Counted from the first letter of the stretch, positions 18,252-27,949 are shown. The stretch is 64,000 nucleotides of DNA from Neobacillus massiliamazoniensis (GCF_001048695.1 NZ_CVRB01000004.1:62001-126000), one strand, 5' to 3'. A program made the numbers and translations. Notes: generated from the sequence alone by a model not told the origin.

Positions 18252-20171
18252 CTAATAATCAATAATTATATCATCGTTATGGCCCTTATTTAGAATTTTG
18301 CTTTTCTTACGATTTTCTTTTGTGTGAAAAATAATATCGAAATCATAATCATCTGGATATAATTCGCTTGCAGGAATATATAGGGTCAATCTTTTGTGAT
18401 TGATCTCGATCTTTTCCCCTTTTATTTGCACAACATAGTTCCCCTGCTTGTTTGGACCACTATAAATGATTCCAAACTCATCGGTGGTTGAAATCTTGAC
18501 ATTATCTCCTTGACGAAACAAAGGGATCTGAACTACTTGATTAGCAGGCTTCTTACGATTTTGATATTTGTTAACAATAATCTGTTTTTCTAATTCTTTT
18601 ATTTTCCCTGGATCTGATTCATTCCTGGAATATTGCTTTTCTTCCTTATAGGTAATAGCGTGTGCACGCTCGATAATTTTTGGATGGATTCCAAGCTTAA
18701 GCGCAATTGCAAATGCCTGGCTTTCCCCTCCCCTTCCTATCAATAAACGATAAGTGGGCGATAATGTCTCCAAATTAAATCCCATTGATCCATTCATGAA
18801 GCCTGGATGCTCCTCAGCAAACTCTTTAATTTCACTATAATGAGTTGTTGCAAGGATGGAAGCTCCTTTTTCATAAAGCTTTTCTAAAATCGCTGTGGCA
18901 AGACCCATTCCTTCCCCCGGATCCGTTCCTGAACCAAGCTCATCTAATAGGACTAATGTTCTGTAAGAAGTTTCCTTTAAAATATCAATGATATTCACAA
19001 TTCTTGAACTAAATGTACTTAAATTTTCAGTAATACTTTGCCCATCACCAATATCGACGAGTATATTTTGGAAGATACAAAGATTACTCCCCTCCCCTGC
19101 AGGTATTAAAAGTCCATATTGAACCATAAGTGTGAGAAGCCCGACTGTCTTAATGGTAACAGTTTTCCCTCCAGTATTAGGGCCTGTTATTACTAGAGCA
19201 TTCTGTTCACTTGAAAGTGTAAGTGATAATGGAACAGCTTTACTTCCAAGAAGAGGGTGCCTCGCTTTCAATAGCCTAATTTCGGCATCTTCATTAATAT
19301 CAACCTTAACCGCATGTATAGCACGACAGTACTTTGCTTTTGCAAATAAGAAATCATAATGTACCATCGTTTCAATCGCTAACCGAAGTGCTTGCTCTTT
19401 CGATTCAATTAAACCCGTTAAATATTGAAGAATCTTTTGTACCTCTACTTCTTCATCAGCCTTAAACCAAGTTATTTCATCCTGAAAAAATGAGATTTCT
19501 TCAGGTTCAATAAAAAGGGTTGAACCTGATGCTGAAGTATCGAGCACCATCCCTTTTATTTTGTTTCGATATTCTTTTTTGATTGGAATCACATATCTGC
19601 CATTTCGTTGACTGATTACATTTTCCTGAATATAGGTTTTATATTTGTTTGAGCGGATAAGCTGCATCGCTTTTTCTTTCAGGCGTTCCTCGAGAATAGA
19701 AATTTGCTTTCTAATCTTCAAAAGCTCTTTACTAGCATAATCATCTACTTTGCCATTTCGTATGCAGCGGGTAATTTCACTTACCAGTTCAGGTAATGCA
19801 TCAATTGCATCAACATAAGAAGAAACTCTCGGTGCAAATAAATGTTTATCTTTCATAAATCTACGCATTTTCCCACAGGAATCTAAGAAATCAAGCAGTT
19901 TGGACAACTGTTCTGGGCGGATCACAATTCCTTTATTAAATTGATTCAATAGATGTTCCATTCCATCAAGACCATGAACAGGAACACTTGAGCTTTTTTT
20001 CAAAATATCGACTGCCTCAGCAACTTCATCAAGCCATGATTCAATTTGCTTCCTATTAGTTGAAGGGACCATGGTTACTATTTTCTCCCGTCCTTCCTTC
20101 GTTAGTGCGCAGGCAGATATTTGCTCTTTTATTTGTTCAAATTCTAAAATATTAAAAGTATGTTTATTCAT
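18252..20171 (-). CDS. MutS2 paralogue without Smr domain
   Basis: A 639-residue MutS2-family ATPase. Residues about 1-300 form the core/clamp coiled coil. The ATPase follows with Walker A GPNTGGKTVTIK, Walker B TLVLLDELGSGTDPGEG and the ATTHYSEIKEFA segment. A KOW-like tail (FRQGDNVKI ... GNYVVQIKGEKIEI) is kept. Full-length MutS2 is about 780 residues and ends in an Smr nuclease domain; here the protein stops after the KOW-like part with a short basic/acidic tail. MutS2 (RqcU) acts on collided ribosomes in B. subtilis, so a ribosome-linked role is plausible (inference). The start ATG 20171 has AAGGAGG 7 bases upstream. A MITE lies directly upstream, and beyond it an attenuator-like leader. 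Confidence 0.88.
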   Translation of the reverse strand: MNKHTFNILEFEQIKEQISACALTKEGREKIVTMVPSTNRKQIESWLDEVAEAVDILKKSSSVPVHGLDGMEHLLNQFNKGIVIRPEQLSKLLDFLDSCGKMRRFMKDKHLFAPRVSSYVDAIDALPELVSEITRCIRNGKVDDYASKELLKIRKQISILEERLKEKAMQLIRSNKYKTYIQENVISQRNGRYVIPIKKEYRNKIKGMVLDTSASGSTLFIEPEEISFFQDEITWFKADEEVEVQKILQYLTGLIESKEQALRLAIETMVHYDFLFAKAKYCRAIHAVKVDINEDAEIRLLKARHPLLGSKAVPLSLTLSSEQNALVITGPNTGGKTVTIKTVGLLTLMVQYGLLIPAGEGSNLCIFQNILVDIGDGQSITENLSTFSSRIVNIIDILKETSYRTLVLLDELGSGTDPGEGMGLATAILEKLYEKGASILATTHYSEIKEFAEEHPGFMNGSMGFNLETLSPTYRLLIGRGGESQAFAIALKLGIHPKIIERAHAITYKEEKQYSRNESDPGKIKELEKQIIVNKYQNRKKPANQVVQIPLFRQGDNVKISTTDEFGIIYSGPNKQGNYVVQIKGEKIEINHKRLTLYIPASELYPDDYDFDIIFHTKENRKKSKILNKGHNDDIIIDY

Positions 20172-20195
20172 TTTATTTCCTCCTTTTAAAATAAA

Positions 20196-20439
20196 GGCTG
20201 TGTTAAAGGTCATTGTTGATTTTTGAAACTATGTTGATTGGAGCGGAAGGCGCGAGATCCTCGAAAATGCTATCGCATTTCCTTCGTGCGGTGTTGATTC
20301 AAGGATGCTGATTCAACGTCCTGCGGGAGTACGGGACAGGGGAGACCCCTCAGGCGCTAAGCGCCGAGGAGGCTCCCCGGAACGCCCGCGGAAAGCGAAG
20401 CGCCTGGAGCGCAAATCAACAGGCAAGTTTAACACTGCC
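20196..20439 (-). mobile_element. MITE-like repeat, family A, copy 2, with target duplication
   Basis: A 244-bp element with ends GGCTGTGTTAAA and TTTAACACTGCC, flanked by an exact 8-bp direct repeat AAAATAAA at 20188-20195 and 20440-20447. It is inserted between the MutS2-paralogue ribosome binding site and an intrinsic terminator. Removing the element and one repeat joins the terminator T tract straight to AAAAGGAGG. Confidence 0.85.
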
Positions 20440-20449
20440 AAAATAAAAA

Positions 20450-20475
20450 GCCGCAATGAACAATGTCATTGCGGC
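20450..20475 (-). terminator. Leader terminator (attenuator) of the MutS2 paralogue
   Basis: GCCGCAATGA and TCATTGCGGC form a perfect 10-bp stem with a 6-base loop, followed on the minus strand by CTTTTTATTTT. No minus-strand protein-coding gene other than a 7-codon leader peptide ends here. Confidence 0.8.
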
Positions 20476-20684
20476 AAAATAACGAGAATTTGTTTCCCTC
20501 ATATTCATACAAAATTCCAAATTAAAAGCTGCCTACACGGATGTACACAGCAACATTGGTAAAAAGATGTATGCTTATATATGCCCATTGTTCTTAACTT
20601 CATTCCGAATCCAGTCTTAAGAAACCTAGGTCATCTGAAAATTTACCTAAGACGAATTGGTATGAACATATCCAATTGTTTGGA

Positions 20685-20708
20685 TTAGTTAAGAACGACA
20701 CCTAACAT
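20685..20708 (-). CDS. Seven-codon leader peptide (MLGVVLN)
   Basis: ATG TTA GGT GTC GTT CTT AAC TAA, with AAAGGAG at 20717-20723 spaced 8 bases from the ATG. The last three sense codons GTT CTT AAC are exactly the 5' arm of the stem that closes the leader RNA structure, so a ribosome paused here would open it. Size and placement resemble leader peptides of antibiotic-inducible attenuators. No stalling motif is recognised. Confidence 0.5.
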   Translation of the reverse strand: MLGVVLN

Positions 20709-20746
20709 AAAACATACTCCTTTATAAATTCGATTTATTCTTTCAA

Positions 20747-20775
20747 ATTATACAACAAATGTAAATATTAATCAA
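20747..20775 (-). promoter_or_regulatory. Sigma-A-type promoter of the attenuator leader
   Basis: On the minus strand TTGATT (-35, 20770-20775) and TATAAT (-10, 20747-20752) are separated by 17 bases. The transcript would begin near 20740, about 15 bases before the leader-peptide ribosome binding site. Confidence 0.65.
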
Positions 20776-20899
20776 TTATGGAATTTAAAAAATTAAAATT
20801 ATGATATCTATCTTCATTTGCTTATCATTTTTTTGTTCACAAATTATCTATATCTTTTTTAAAAAAACTTCTTTATCTTATAAATGGGGGGGATGCTAT

Positions 20900-21502
20900 T
20901 TGAAAAGGATTTATCTTATTTGCAGTCTAGCAGTGTTTCTTGGTATTGCTGCTGGGATCTCTTACTTTCTTATACGGGATGCAAATGAAAAAATACCGTC
21001 AGATATTACTCTAATAAATCAAAATGGTGATCAATATAATTTTGGTAAGGATAAAACGAAACTAAAGCTTGTTGAATTTATCTATACCCATTGTCCTGAT
21101 ATATGTCCTACTACGACACAAAAGATGTCTGAATTAAAAAAGGATTTAGAGAAAGCGGGGGTATTTGGAAAGGATATTGAGTTTGTTACCATTACAATTG
21201 ACCCCTATAATGATACTCCTGAAATTTTAAAAGGATACATGAATGGCTTTGGAATTAAAAATGATGGTCACTGGGTGTTTTTAACCGGTGACAAACAAAA
21301 TATAAAAACGGACCAAGGTAAAATCGGAAAGGTAGCATCTGCCTTACAATTTCAATACAAGGACCCTGGAAATGGCCAATTTATTCATTCTACCTTCACC
21401 TACCTAGTCGATCAAAACAACAAATTTATTGCTAAATTTCCGATGGGTGAAAACTTCAACCAAAAAGATGCTTACGACAAAATCATGGATAAGTTAAAAT
21501 AA
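20900..21502 (+). CDS. SCO1/SenC-type copper chaperone / thioredoxin-fold protein
   Basis: A 200-residue membrane-anchored protein with an N-terminal helix (about 4-22) and an external thioredoxin-fold domain. The SCO copper motif is present: HCPDICPT (CxxxC) with the third ligand His in QFIHSTFTY. SCO1 proteins deliver copper to, or reduce, the CuA site of cytochrome c oxidase. The likely start is TTG 20900, since a GGGGGGA run precedes it; the in-frame ATG at 20801 has no ribosome binding site. No oxidase genes are adjacent. A family B repeat follows the stop. Confidence 0.85.
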   Translation: MKRIYLICSLAVFLGIAAGISYFLIRDANEKIPSDITLINQNGDQYNFGKDKTKLKLVEFIYTHCPDICPTTTQKMSELKKDLEKAGVFGKDIEFVTITIDPYNDTPEILKGYMNGFGIKNDGHWVFLTGDKQNIKTDQGKIGKVASALQFQYKDPGNGQFIHSTFTYLVDQNNKFIAKFPMGENFNQKDAYDKIMDKLK

Positions 21503-21506
21503 GAAC

Positions 21507-21760
21507 AAAAAGCGCAAGCGCCTTTGTCAGCCCCGATATAGGGAGACTTGGCACTGATAAGTGCCTTAGTCTCCCTTAATGCGTAGAAGCCGGTAGCCTT
21601 CTGTAGACAAGCATAAGACGAGCCGCCTTGAAGGTTGCTTTTTAACCTTCATGACGGATTGGCTTAGACCAGAGAGGGGCTAGGCGCTCTGTCGAAAAAC
21701 TCACGTTTTTCGGCGTGCGAGGTATCGCTTCCGAAGCATACTCTTATGGAGCTGGATTCA
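21507..21760. repeat. Palindromic repeat, family B, long copy 2
   Basis: A 254-bp non-coding element. It has the family B core (CATAAGACGAGCCG, the GAAGGTTG/AACCTTC hairpin, GACGGATTGGCTTA). It carries an extra hairpin GGGAGACTTGGCACTGATAA and its complement, and a tail (AAAAACTCACGTTTTTCGG, ACTCTTATGGAGCT) shared with copy 3. Confidence 0.7.
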
Positions 21761-21815
21761 GCAAACTTAATCAAAGTTATCCACTCCTAAATAAATCTAT
21801 AAATTCCTAGACAAT

Positions 21816-21852
21816 AAAAAAAGCGGTTAATCAAAAAGATTAATCGCTTTTT
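21816..21852. terminator. Bidirectional terminator
   Basis: AAAAAGCGGTTAATC and GATTAATCGCTTTTT pair with one G-T-type mismatch around a short A-rich loop. Confidence 0.8.
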
Positions 21853-21860
21853 ATTACCTG

Positions 21861-21992
21861 CTAATTCACCGATGAAGGCTTCCTAATTTGCTGTAACGAT
21901 AAAAGGTAATTGGACTTTGGTTTAGTTAGACTCGCTTTAATACCTGCCTTTTTTAACTTGTTAACGAGTTCAGAAATCTGCTTTTTAGCCAC
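21861..21992 (-). CDS. Hypothetical small basic protein, 43 residues
   Basis: A Lys-rich small protein (start V/M-AKKQISELVNKLKKAG) probably beginning at GTG 21992, with AGAAGGTGAAAA upstream; a longer frame to 22067 lacks a good ribosome binding site. An amphipathic helix is likely. It ends at a strong terminator. No family recognised. Confidence 0.5.
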   Translation of the reverse strand: MAKKQISELVNKLKKAGIKASLTKPKSNYLLSLQQIRKPSSVN

Positions 21993-22157
21993 ACTTTTCA
22001 CCTTCTTTAGATACTTCCTACTTAAAACCAATTCTACAACAAAATTATGAATAAAGTGTGAAAACACAAAAAAATTTTTAGGGAATTTTTCTTTCCCGAG
22101 CCCTTTTTTAAATTGAAATTCGCTCTACCCCCATTTTAATGGTATAATAAAAAGTAA

Positions 22158-23801
<1,644 letters not shown>

Positions 23802-23805
23802 TAGA

Positions 23806-23850
23806 AGGAGGGTGTCCCAAAAGAAACTTTAAGGGGCACCTCCTTTTTTT
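23806..23850. terminator. Terminator hairpin after ykpA (repeat-derived)
   Basis: AGGAGGGTGTCCC pairs with GGGGCACCTCCT and a T7 run follows. A sister hairpin of the same design lies after yidC2 (36038), and both are followed by a family A repeat, so the terminator travels with the repeat. Confidence 0.7.
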
Positions 23851-23852
23851 AA

Positions 23853-24092
23853 TGGTCTGTTAAACTTGTCTGTTGATTTCCGCTCAAGAAGCTCGCTTTC
23901 CGGGGGGCGGTCCGGGGGAGCCTTCTCGGCGCTATTGCACTTGCGGGGTCTTCCCTTGCCCCGTACTCCCCGCAGGACATTAAATTACATCCTTGAATCC
24001 GCCCACGCACGAAGGAAATGCGATAGCATTCTCGAGGAGTCAAGCGCCTTCCGCTCTAATCAACATTGCGGAAAAATTATCATAAACTTTGT
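23853..24092 (+). repeat. MITE-like repeat, family A, copy 3
   Basis: About 240 bp of family A in the orientation of copy 1. It starts GGTCTGTTAAACTTG and contains CTTCTCGGCGC, CGTACTCC and GAAATGCGATAGCATT. The right end is altered (GCGGAAAAATTATCAT) exactly as in copy 5, so copies 3 and 5 form a subfamily. GTGGTGCCTGTCACC follows just outside the element, as after copy 5. Confidence 0.7.
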
Positions 24093-24158
24093 ACAACTAG
24101 TGGTGCCTGTCACCTTTTAGGGCACCCTCTTATTCGTTCTCATCGTTCTGCTTTGTTT

Positions 24159-24293
24159 TTATCCTCTTTTTTGTTTCCGCCTCGATGATGGTGCTGTTTT
24201 TCCACCAGTTTCGGTTGTGGTCGTTCCTTGCCCTTCAACTTGAGGAGACTGAAGACCAATGGTTGAAGGATCTTTTTTTCGTTTATTTGCCAT
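24159..24293 (-). CDS. Hypothetical small basic Gln/Thr-rich protein, 44 residues
   Basis: A short gene with a strong ribosome binding site (GAGGAGG, 6 bases before ATG 24293). The protein starts [18 protein letters not shown], has a TTTTETGGK middle and ends RRKQKRG. Composition and size resemble minor small acid-soluble spore proteins, but I cannot name a family. It is divergent from the ykuS-like gene. Confidence 0.6.
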   Translation of the reverse strand: MANKRKKDPSTIGLQSPQVEGQGTTTTETGGKTAPSSRRKQKRG

Positions 24294-24393
24294 CTTAACA
24301 CCTCCTCATATAGTTTTTGGAAAATTATTGACGATTATACCGAATATTGGCCATGATTTTTGGAAAGATAATCTACAGGAGGAGGTGTTTTTT

Positions 24394-24636
24394 ATGGCGA
24401 AAATAGGTGTAGAACAATCTCTTACAAATATTCAGCAGGCACTAAAGGAAAAAGGACATGAGGTAGTAGAATTAAGACAGGAATCTGACGCTACGAATTG
24501 TGACTGCTGTGTTGTTAGCGGTCTGGATTCAAATATGATGGGTATGCATGATACCTATACAAAAGGTTCAGTAATCGATGCAAATGGCATGAGCGCCGAT
24601 GAAGTATGCCAGCATGTCGAAAGTAAGCTAAAATAA
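24394..24636 (+). CDS. YkuS-family (UPF0180) protein
   Basis: An 80-residue cytoplasmic protein: [20 protein letters not shown], then [20 protein letters not shown] with a CDCC motif, and a C-terminal helix. Size and pattern match the UPF0180/YkuS family of unknown function. The start ATG 24394 has GGAGGAGG 8 bases upstream; the frame is open further upstream but without a signal. Confidence 0.85.
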   Translation: MAKIGVEQSLTNIQQALKEKGHEVVELRQESDATNCDCCVVSGLDSNMMGMHDTYTKGSVIDANGMSADEVCQHVESKLK

Positions 24637-24644
24637 ATAAAAAA

Positions 24645-24693
24645 TGCGGAAGGTGCCCGCATATCGGCTCGAGCTAGACAATTCTCGAAGTCG
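24645..24693. repeat. Family B fragment
   Basis: GCGGAAGGTGCCC ... GAGCTAGACAATTCTCGAAG is an end fragment of family B. The last 20 bases match the ends of the copies at 26210 and 55011. Confidence 0.55.
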
Positions 24694-24722
24694 AAAATTA
24701 TACTTTCTTTTATTAGTTTTCG

Positions 24723-24752
24723 AAAGACTAAAGGAATGGCTTTAGTCTTTTT
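24723..24752. terminator. Bidirectional terminator
   Basis: AAAGACTAAAG and CTTTAGTCTTT form an 11-bp stem with T6 after it. It overlaps the stop codon of the converging minus-strand gene. Confidence 0.8.
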
Positions 24753-25170
24753 TGTTCTCATTCTTTGTCTGAATGTTGATCTTTGGACCTTTTTGTTGAT
24801 CCTTTTCCTTATTTTTTATTGTATCCTCTCGCTTATCTTCCTTCTTTTCCTCGTTATTAATCTTTGGTGTAAATTCACTTCCGTAGGTTGCCCCAATATT
24901 AAGCCTTCCTTTTAATTCTTTAATCCCAAGTTGTCCGAAATTATTGTTAAGCTCATATTTATCTAAAATAATCTTTTCAATATTTATTTTTTCAATCATA
25001 ATCGGTGGTTCTTTTTGGTTGTCGGCATTTTCGTGATAGTTTTTTTCCTGCATTTCTGCTAACGATTTCTTTATCTCTTCCATACTTCTTTCAAGGGAAG
25101 CTAATTTTTTCTTTATTACATTTCCATCGTCATTTTTGCTAAATACTAGAAAAAAATCCTTTAATGCCAT
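24742..25170 (-). CDS. Hypothetical coiled-coil protein beside spore Hsp20 gene
   Basis: A 142-residue hydrophilic protein. A coiled-coil segment (about 20-45, LERSMEEIKKSLAEM) is followed by a central motif (IEKIILDKYELNN, then LKGRLNIGATYG) reminiscent of GerPC-type germination proteins, and a very Lys/Glu-rich tail. The start ATG 25170 has GGGAGCG upstream; earlier in-frame codons lack a signal. It follows the Hsp20 gene by 81 bases and is probably co-transcribed. A spore-coat or germination role is inference from context. Confidence 0.6.
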   Translation of the reverse strand: MALKDFFLVFSKNDDGNVIKKKLASLERSMEEIKKSLAEMQEKNYHENADNQKEPPIMIEKINIEKIILDKYELNNNFGQLGIKELKGRLNIGATYGSEFTPKINNEEKKEDKREDTIKNKEKDQQKGPKINIQTKNENKKD

Positions 25171-25251
25171 GTTCACAAACGCTCCCTTATTGAATCCCTT
25201 TCTACTATTTATATTGAAAACCACAGTGAACATGTCCAACAAAAAATCATT

Positions 25252-25743
25252 CTATTCAATTGGAATCATATCACTTTTTTCTATTATTCTCTTATAGCTG
25301 ACAAATAAAATTCCGTTCCAAAATTTCGCTCTTAACTCATTGGGGGTGATGTTATCATTTAATTTTATCTGTCTTTGAAACTCCCCATAGAAGCGTTCAG
25401 AATAAACAAGTTTTAACTGCGGATGAGTAGGTAGTGCTGTTCCTTTAATAGTTAGAACGTTCCCACTAAGACCCAATTCAATATGTTCTTTTTTTACCCC
25501 AGGTAGTTCTATCATAATCATTACCTCCTCATCACCTTCTAATATATCTATGATTGGAAATGACCGATTATTCTTCCCTTCCGACCTATCGGCTTGATCT
25601 CCCGTTCCTGGAAATGGGTTTTTAAAAGGCTGATCATTGATAAATTGTTTAGCCAACTCTTGATCAAAAATACTATTCCAAAAATCCCCACCATGCATGC
25701 TTTGGGCAATTTCCATCCATTGCTTTAATTTTTCCATATCCAC
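25252..25743 (-). CDS. Hsp20/alpha-crystallin family protein, spore-coat type
   Basis: A 163-residue small heat-shock-like protein. After an N-terminal region of 65 residues, an alpha-crystallin domain runs from about 66 to 160 (IELPGVKKEHIEL, then NVLTIKG, FYGEFQRQIKL and the closing WNGILFVSY). The canonical A-x-x-x-x-G-V-L motif is replaced by AKFWNGILFV. Bacillus coat proteins CotM and CotP belong to this group. It is divergent from a GerPA/GerPF-like gene, which supports a sporulation role. Confidence 0.75.
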   Translation of the reverse strand: MDMEKLKQWMEIAQSMHGGDFWNSIFDQELAKQFINDQPFKNPFPGTGDQADRSEGKNNRSFPIIDILEGDEEVMIMIELPGVKKEHIELGLSGNVLTIKGTALPTHPQLKLVYSERFYGEFQRQIKLNDNITPNELRAKFWNGILFVSYKRIIEKSDMIPIE

Positions 25744-25896
25744 CTATTCCCCACACCTCCTCCCTTTCCTTAAGGGAAAACAATCCTTTATTTCATCTTA
25801 CTGAATTGTTTCTATATTTAATCCAAGATTTTGTAGAAAACATAATCGCTAGGAAAATGCATATATTTAAAAACAAGAAAAAGGAGGTAGAAAAAC

Positions 25897-26160
25897 ATGC
25901 CCACTCCGATTCCATATATTAATATAAATATCTTTATGATAAAAATTAATTCCTTTGAAAATGCGTCTGCGGTAAATATTGGTCAAAATCTTCTTGCCGA
26001 ATGGCATAATTCTGATAAAAAAAACCAGGGTTACGGGCAAAATATGGGAGATCATAGTGACTATGTAGGCAATAAGCATTTCGTGGATGACAGGGATCTA
26101 ATTGATTCCGCATCTTCTTTTGATTCTATCCCATCTAAAAATGAACTTGGAAACTGTTAA
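25897..26160 (+). CDS. GerPA/GerPF-family spore germination protein (YpzD-like)
   Basis: An 87-residue protein with the family core INSFENASAVNIGQN, followed by a polar GYGQNMGDHSDYVG stretch. GerPA/GerPF-type proteins sit at the coat and affect passage of germinants. AAGGAGG lies 9 bases before the ATG. It is divergent from the Hsp20-like coat gene across a 150-base gap. Family assignment by pattern; the exact orthologue is uncertain. Confidence 0.7.
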   Translation: MPTPIPYININIFMIKINSFENASAVNIGQNLLAEWHNSDKKNQGYGQNMGDHSDYVGNKHFVDDRDLIDSASSFDSIPSKNELGNC

Positions 26161-26209
26161 TGTAGATGTAGTTTATGTATATATCAAATGGTAAATATCC
26201 GTAACGTTA

Positions 26210-26540
26210 GAAAAGCGCAAGGCGCCCGTTTAGCACCGTATGGACTGGAGCGCTTCGACTGAGATAAAGGAAACACGGAGAGCGAAGCTACTACCTGCAT
26301 TAACTTCATGAAAAACATCTTTGAAAAGACATCATGCAGCTTTGCGACGAGCTGAACGATACTTCCTCGAATATGCTATGGCGCAGGAGCACTTCGCGAT
26401 CCGATGTTGACTTATCGTAGGGAGAAGAGCGAAGTACGCTAGGGGCTGGGTGCCTCCGCCGAAAAACTCACGTTTTTCGGAGTGCGAGGTACCGCTTCCG
26501 AAGCTTACTCTTATGGAGCTAGACAATTCTCGAAGTCAAA
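26210..26540. repeat. Palindromic repeat, family B, long copy 3
   Basis: About 330 bp starting GAAAAGCGCAAGGCGCCCG and ending GGAGCTAGACAATTCTCGAA. The right part (CCGAAAAACTCACGTTTTTC, ACTCTTATGGAGCTAG) matches copy 2. The left part has diverged. No credible gene. Confidence 0.65.
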
Positions 26541-26555
26541 TTTATACTTTCTAAT

Positions 26556-26593
26556 AAAACAAAAGCCATGAGAAATTTCATGGCTTTTGTTTT
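26556..26593. terminator. Strong bidirectional terminator
   Basis: AAAACAAAAGCCATGA and TCATGGCTTTTGTTTT form a 16-bp perfect stem with a 6-base loop. Confidence 0.85.
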
Positions 26594-26605
26594 ATTTATA
26601 TCTTT

Positions 26606-26680
26606 AGACTTCGGGAATTGTCCAGCTCCGAGTGCCTATTGACTATTGGCCTTTGCTTAACAGATGGCTAGCGCTTTTCT
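26606..26680. repeat. Family B fragment, inverted relative to copy 3
   Basis: AGACTTCGGGAATTGTCCAG ... AGCGCTTTTCT is a short reverse-oriented family B piece. With copy 3 it brackets the terminator at 26556, giving an inverted pair. Confidence 0.55.
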
Positions 26681-26684
26681 AAAA

Positions 26685-27830
26685 TTATAGATTTCTTCTA
26701 ATTTTTTTCCTTAGGCCGACAACGATTCCTGCCAGTGCGAAAATAATAATTCCATAAACAGCATCAATATGAAAATTCATTTTCCCACTGGAACGTACTG
26801 TTGGTTTATTTATTTTCTCTGGCAGCTTTTGTTCGAGCTGAATTTGCTGCACAGTCTGGTTATCTATATTTCCCACCGTTAAAATCCCTTGATTATTTAC
26901 CATTTTTCTCACTTCCGTATTTGGAACAGTTATGAGGGTATCATTCTTTGGAAAAAAGTCCTTGTTCCCATTAGTAAACTTTTCTTTATGGCTGATTAAA
27001 GTGTGTCGAAAATTGCTAAAACCGTAGTCTAGAAGCTCTTTTGTGTCATTATAGTCCATTGTTTTATGCGGTGCTTTAAGCACAATCGCCGTCAATCTTA
27101 GCTTTCCGTTTTCAGCAGTTGTAGCAAGGGTTAATTTCGACTCATTAACATACCCCGTTTTCCCGCCGGTAATACCTGGATAGGGAATTTCACCTTTTAG
27201 CATTAGATGATGCGTAATAAGCGTGGTTTTCCAAGATTCACTGTTCCAATCAAGCATCTTTGTTCCAAATATTTCAGAAAATACGGGATTTTTCTTCGCA
27301 TAATTCGTAATCATTGCCAAGTCCCTTGCGGTTGTATAATGATTTGGATTAAACAATCCATTAGGATTCACAAAATGAGTATTCTTTACCCCGATTTTCT
27401 CTTTTAAAAAATCATTCATATTTTCGGAAAAGTGGTCCACATTTCCATCTAAATGTTCTGCAATCGCCACAGCAGCATCGTTACCTGAATTAATGAGCAT
27501 CCCTTGAATAAGAAGTTTAAGTGGCACTTTCTCACCGACATCTAAATAGACTCGAGTCCCTTCTTGACTTACTGCGTTTTTACTGACCGTTACGATGTCG
27601 TTTAAGTTGCCCTTTTCAATGGCATAAATGGCCGTTGCAATTTTCGTAAGGCTTGCCGGGTACAGCTTTTCATCGGGATTCTTTGCATACAGGACTGCTC
27701 TAGTATCCGAATCTAAAAGGACAGCTGCCTCACTTTTTATATCGATTGGTTTTTGATCATCCGCATATGTATTTAATTGAAAAGAAATGCACAGTAAGAC
27801 TAGCATGAAACAACAAAATATTTTCGACAA
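26685..27830 (-). CDS. D-alanyl-D-alanine carboxypeptidase (peptidase S11)
   Basis: A 381-residue low-molecular-weight penicillin-binding protein that removes the terminal D-Ala from peptidoglycan stem peptides. Signal peptide 1-24 (ends TYA); active-site motifs SLTK (Ser nucleophile and Lys), SGN and KTG (GGKTGYV) are intact. A C-terminal helix (about 355-375) followed by KKIRR anchors it. The start is TTG 27830 after GGAAAGGTGA. DacF-type paralogues act in spore cortex maturation; which paralogue this is cannot be decided. Monocistronic. Confidence 0.88.
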   Translation of the reverse strand: MSKIFCCFMLVLLCISFQLNTYADDQKPIDIKSEAAVLLDSDTRAVLYAKNPDEKLYPASLTKIATAIYAIEKGNLNDIVTVSKNAVSQEGTRVYLDVGEKVPLKLLIQGMLINSGNDAAVAIAEHLDGNVDHFSENMNDFLKEKIGVKNTHFVNPNGLFNPNHYTTARDLAMITNYAKKNPVFSEIFGTKMLDWNSESWKTTLITHHLMLKGEIPYPGITGGKTGYVNESKLTLATTAENGKLRLTAIVLKAPHKTMDYNDTKELLDYGFSNFRHTLISHKEKFTNGNKDFFPKNDTLITVPNTEVRKMVNNQGILTVGNIDNQTVQQIQLEQKLPEKINKPTVRSSGKMNFHIDAVYGIIIFALAGIVVGLRKKIRRNL

Positions 27831-27949
27831 TTCTCGTCACCTTTCCGAAAAATTCGCACCTTTTTTGATTTTAACAGATAATTCACTAAAAAATAAATAG
27901 CCTTTATTAGATTGTTATGAAAAAGATGAGAAATTGGACTTCTTTAATT

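Larger units (their letters stand above)
20450..20740 (-). ncRNA. Structured leader RNA, candidate ribosome-mediated attenuator
   Basis: This stretch of about 290 bases has no normal gene but is organised as a leader transcript on the minus strand. GTTCTTAAC (20688-20696) pairs with GTTAAGAAC (20590-20598) to close a domain of 107 bases. Inside it lie a hairpin TTGG-A-TATG/CATA-CCAA (20657-20675) and a GTCTTA/TAAGAC stem (20614-20619 with 20648-20653). GAACAATG (20586-20593) overlaps the 3' arm of the closing stem and is complementary to CATTGTTC in the terminator (20458-20465), a possible antiterminator. It ends at the terminator at 20450. I know no named RNA family for it. Confidence 0.6.

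Noticed and set aside
20305..20562. Open frames inside the family A repeats
   Set aside because: They arise from the GC-rich palindromic repeat in either orientation, lack ribosome binding sites and differ between copies.
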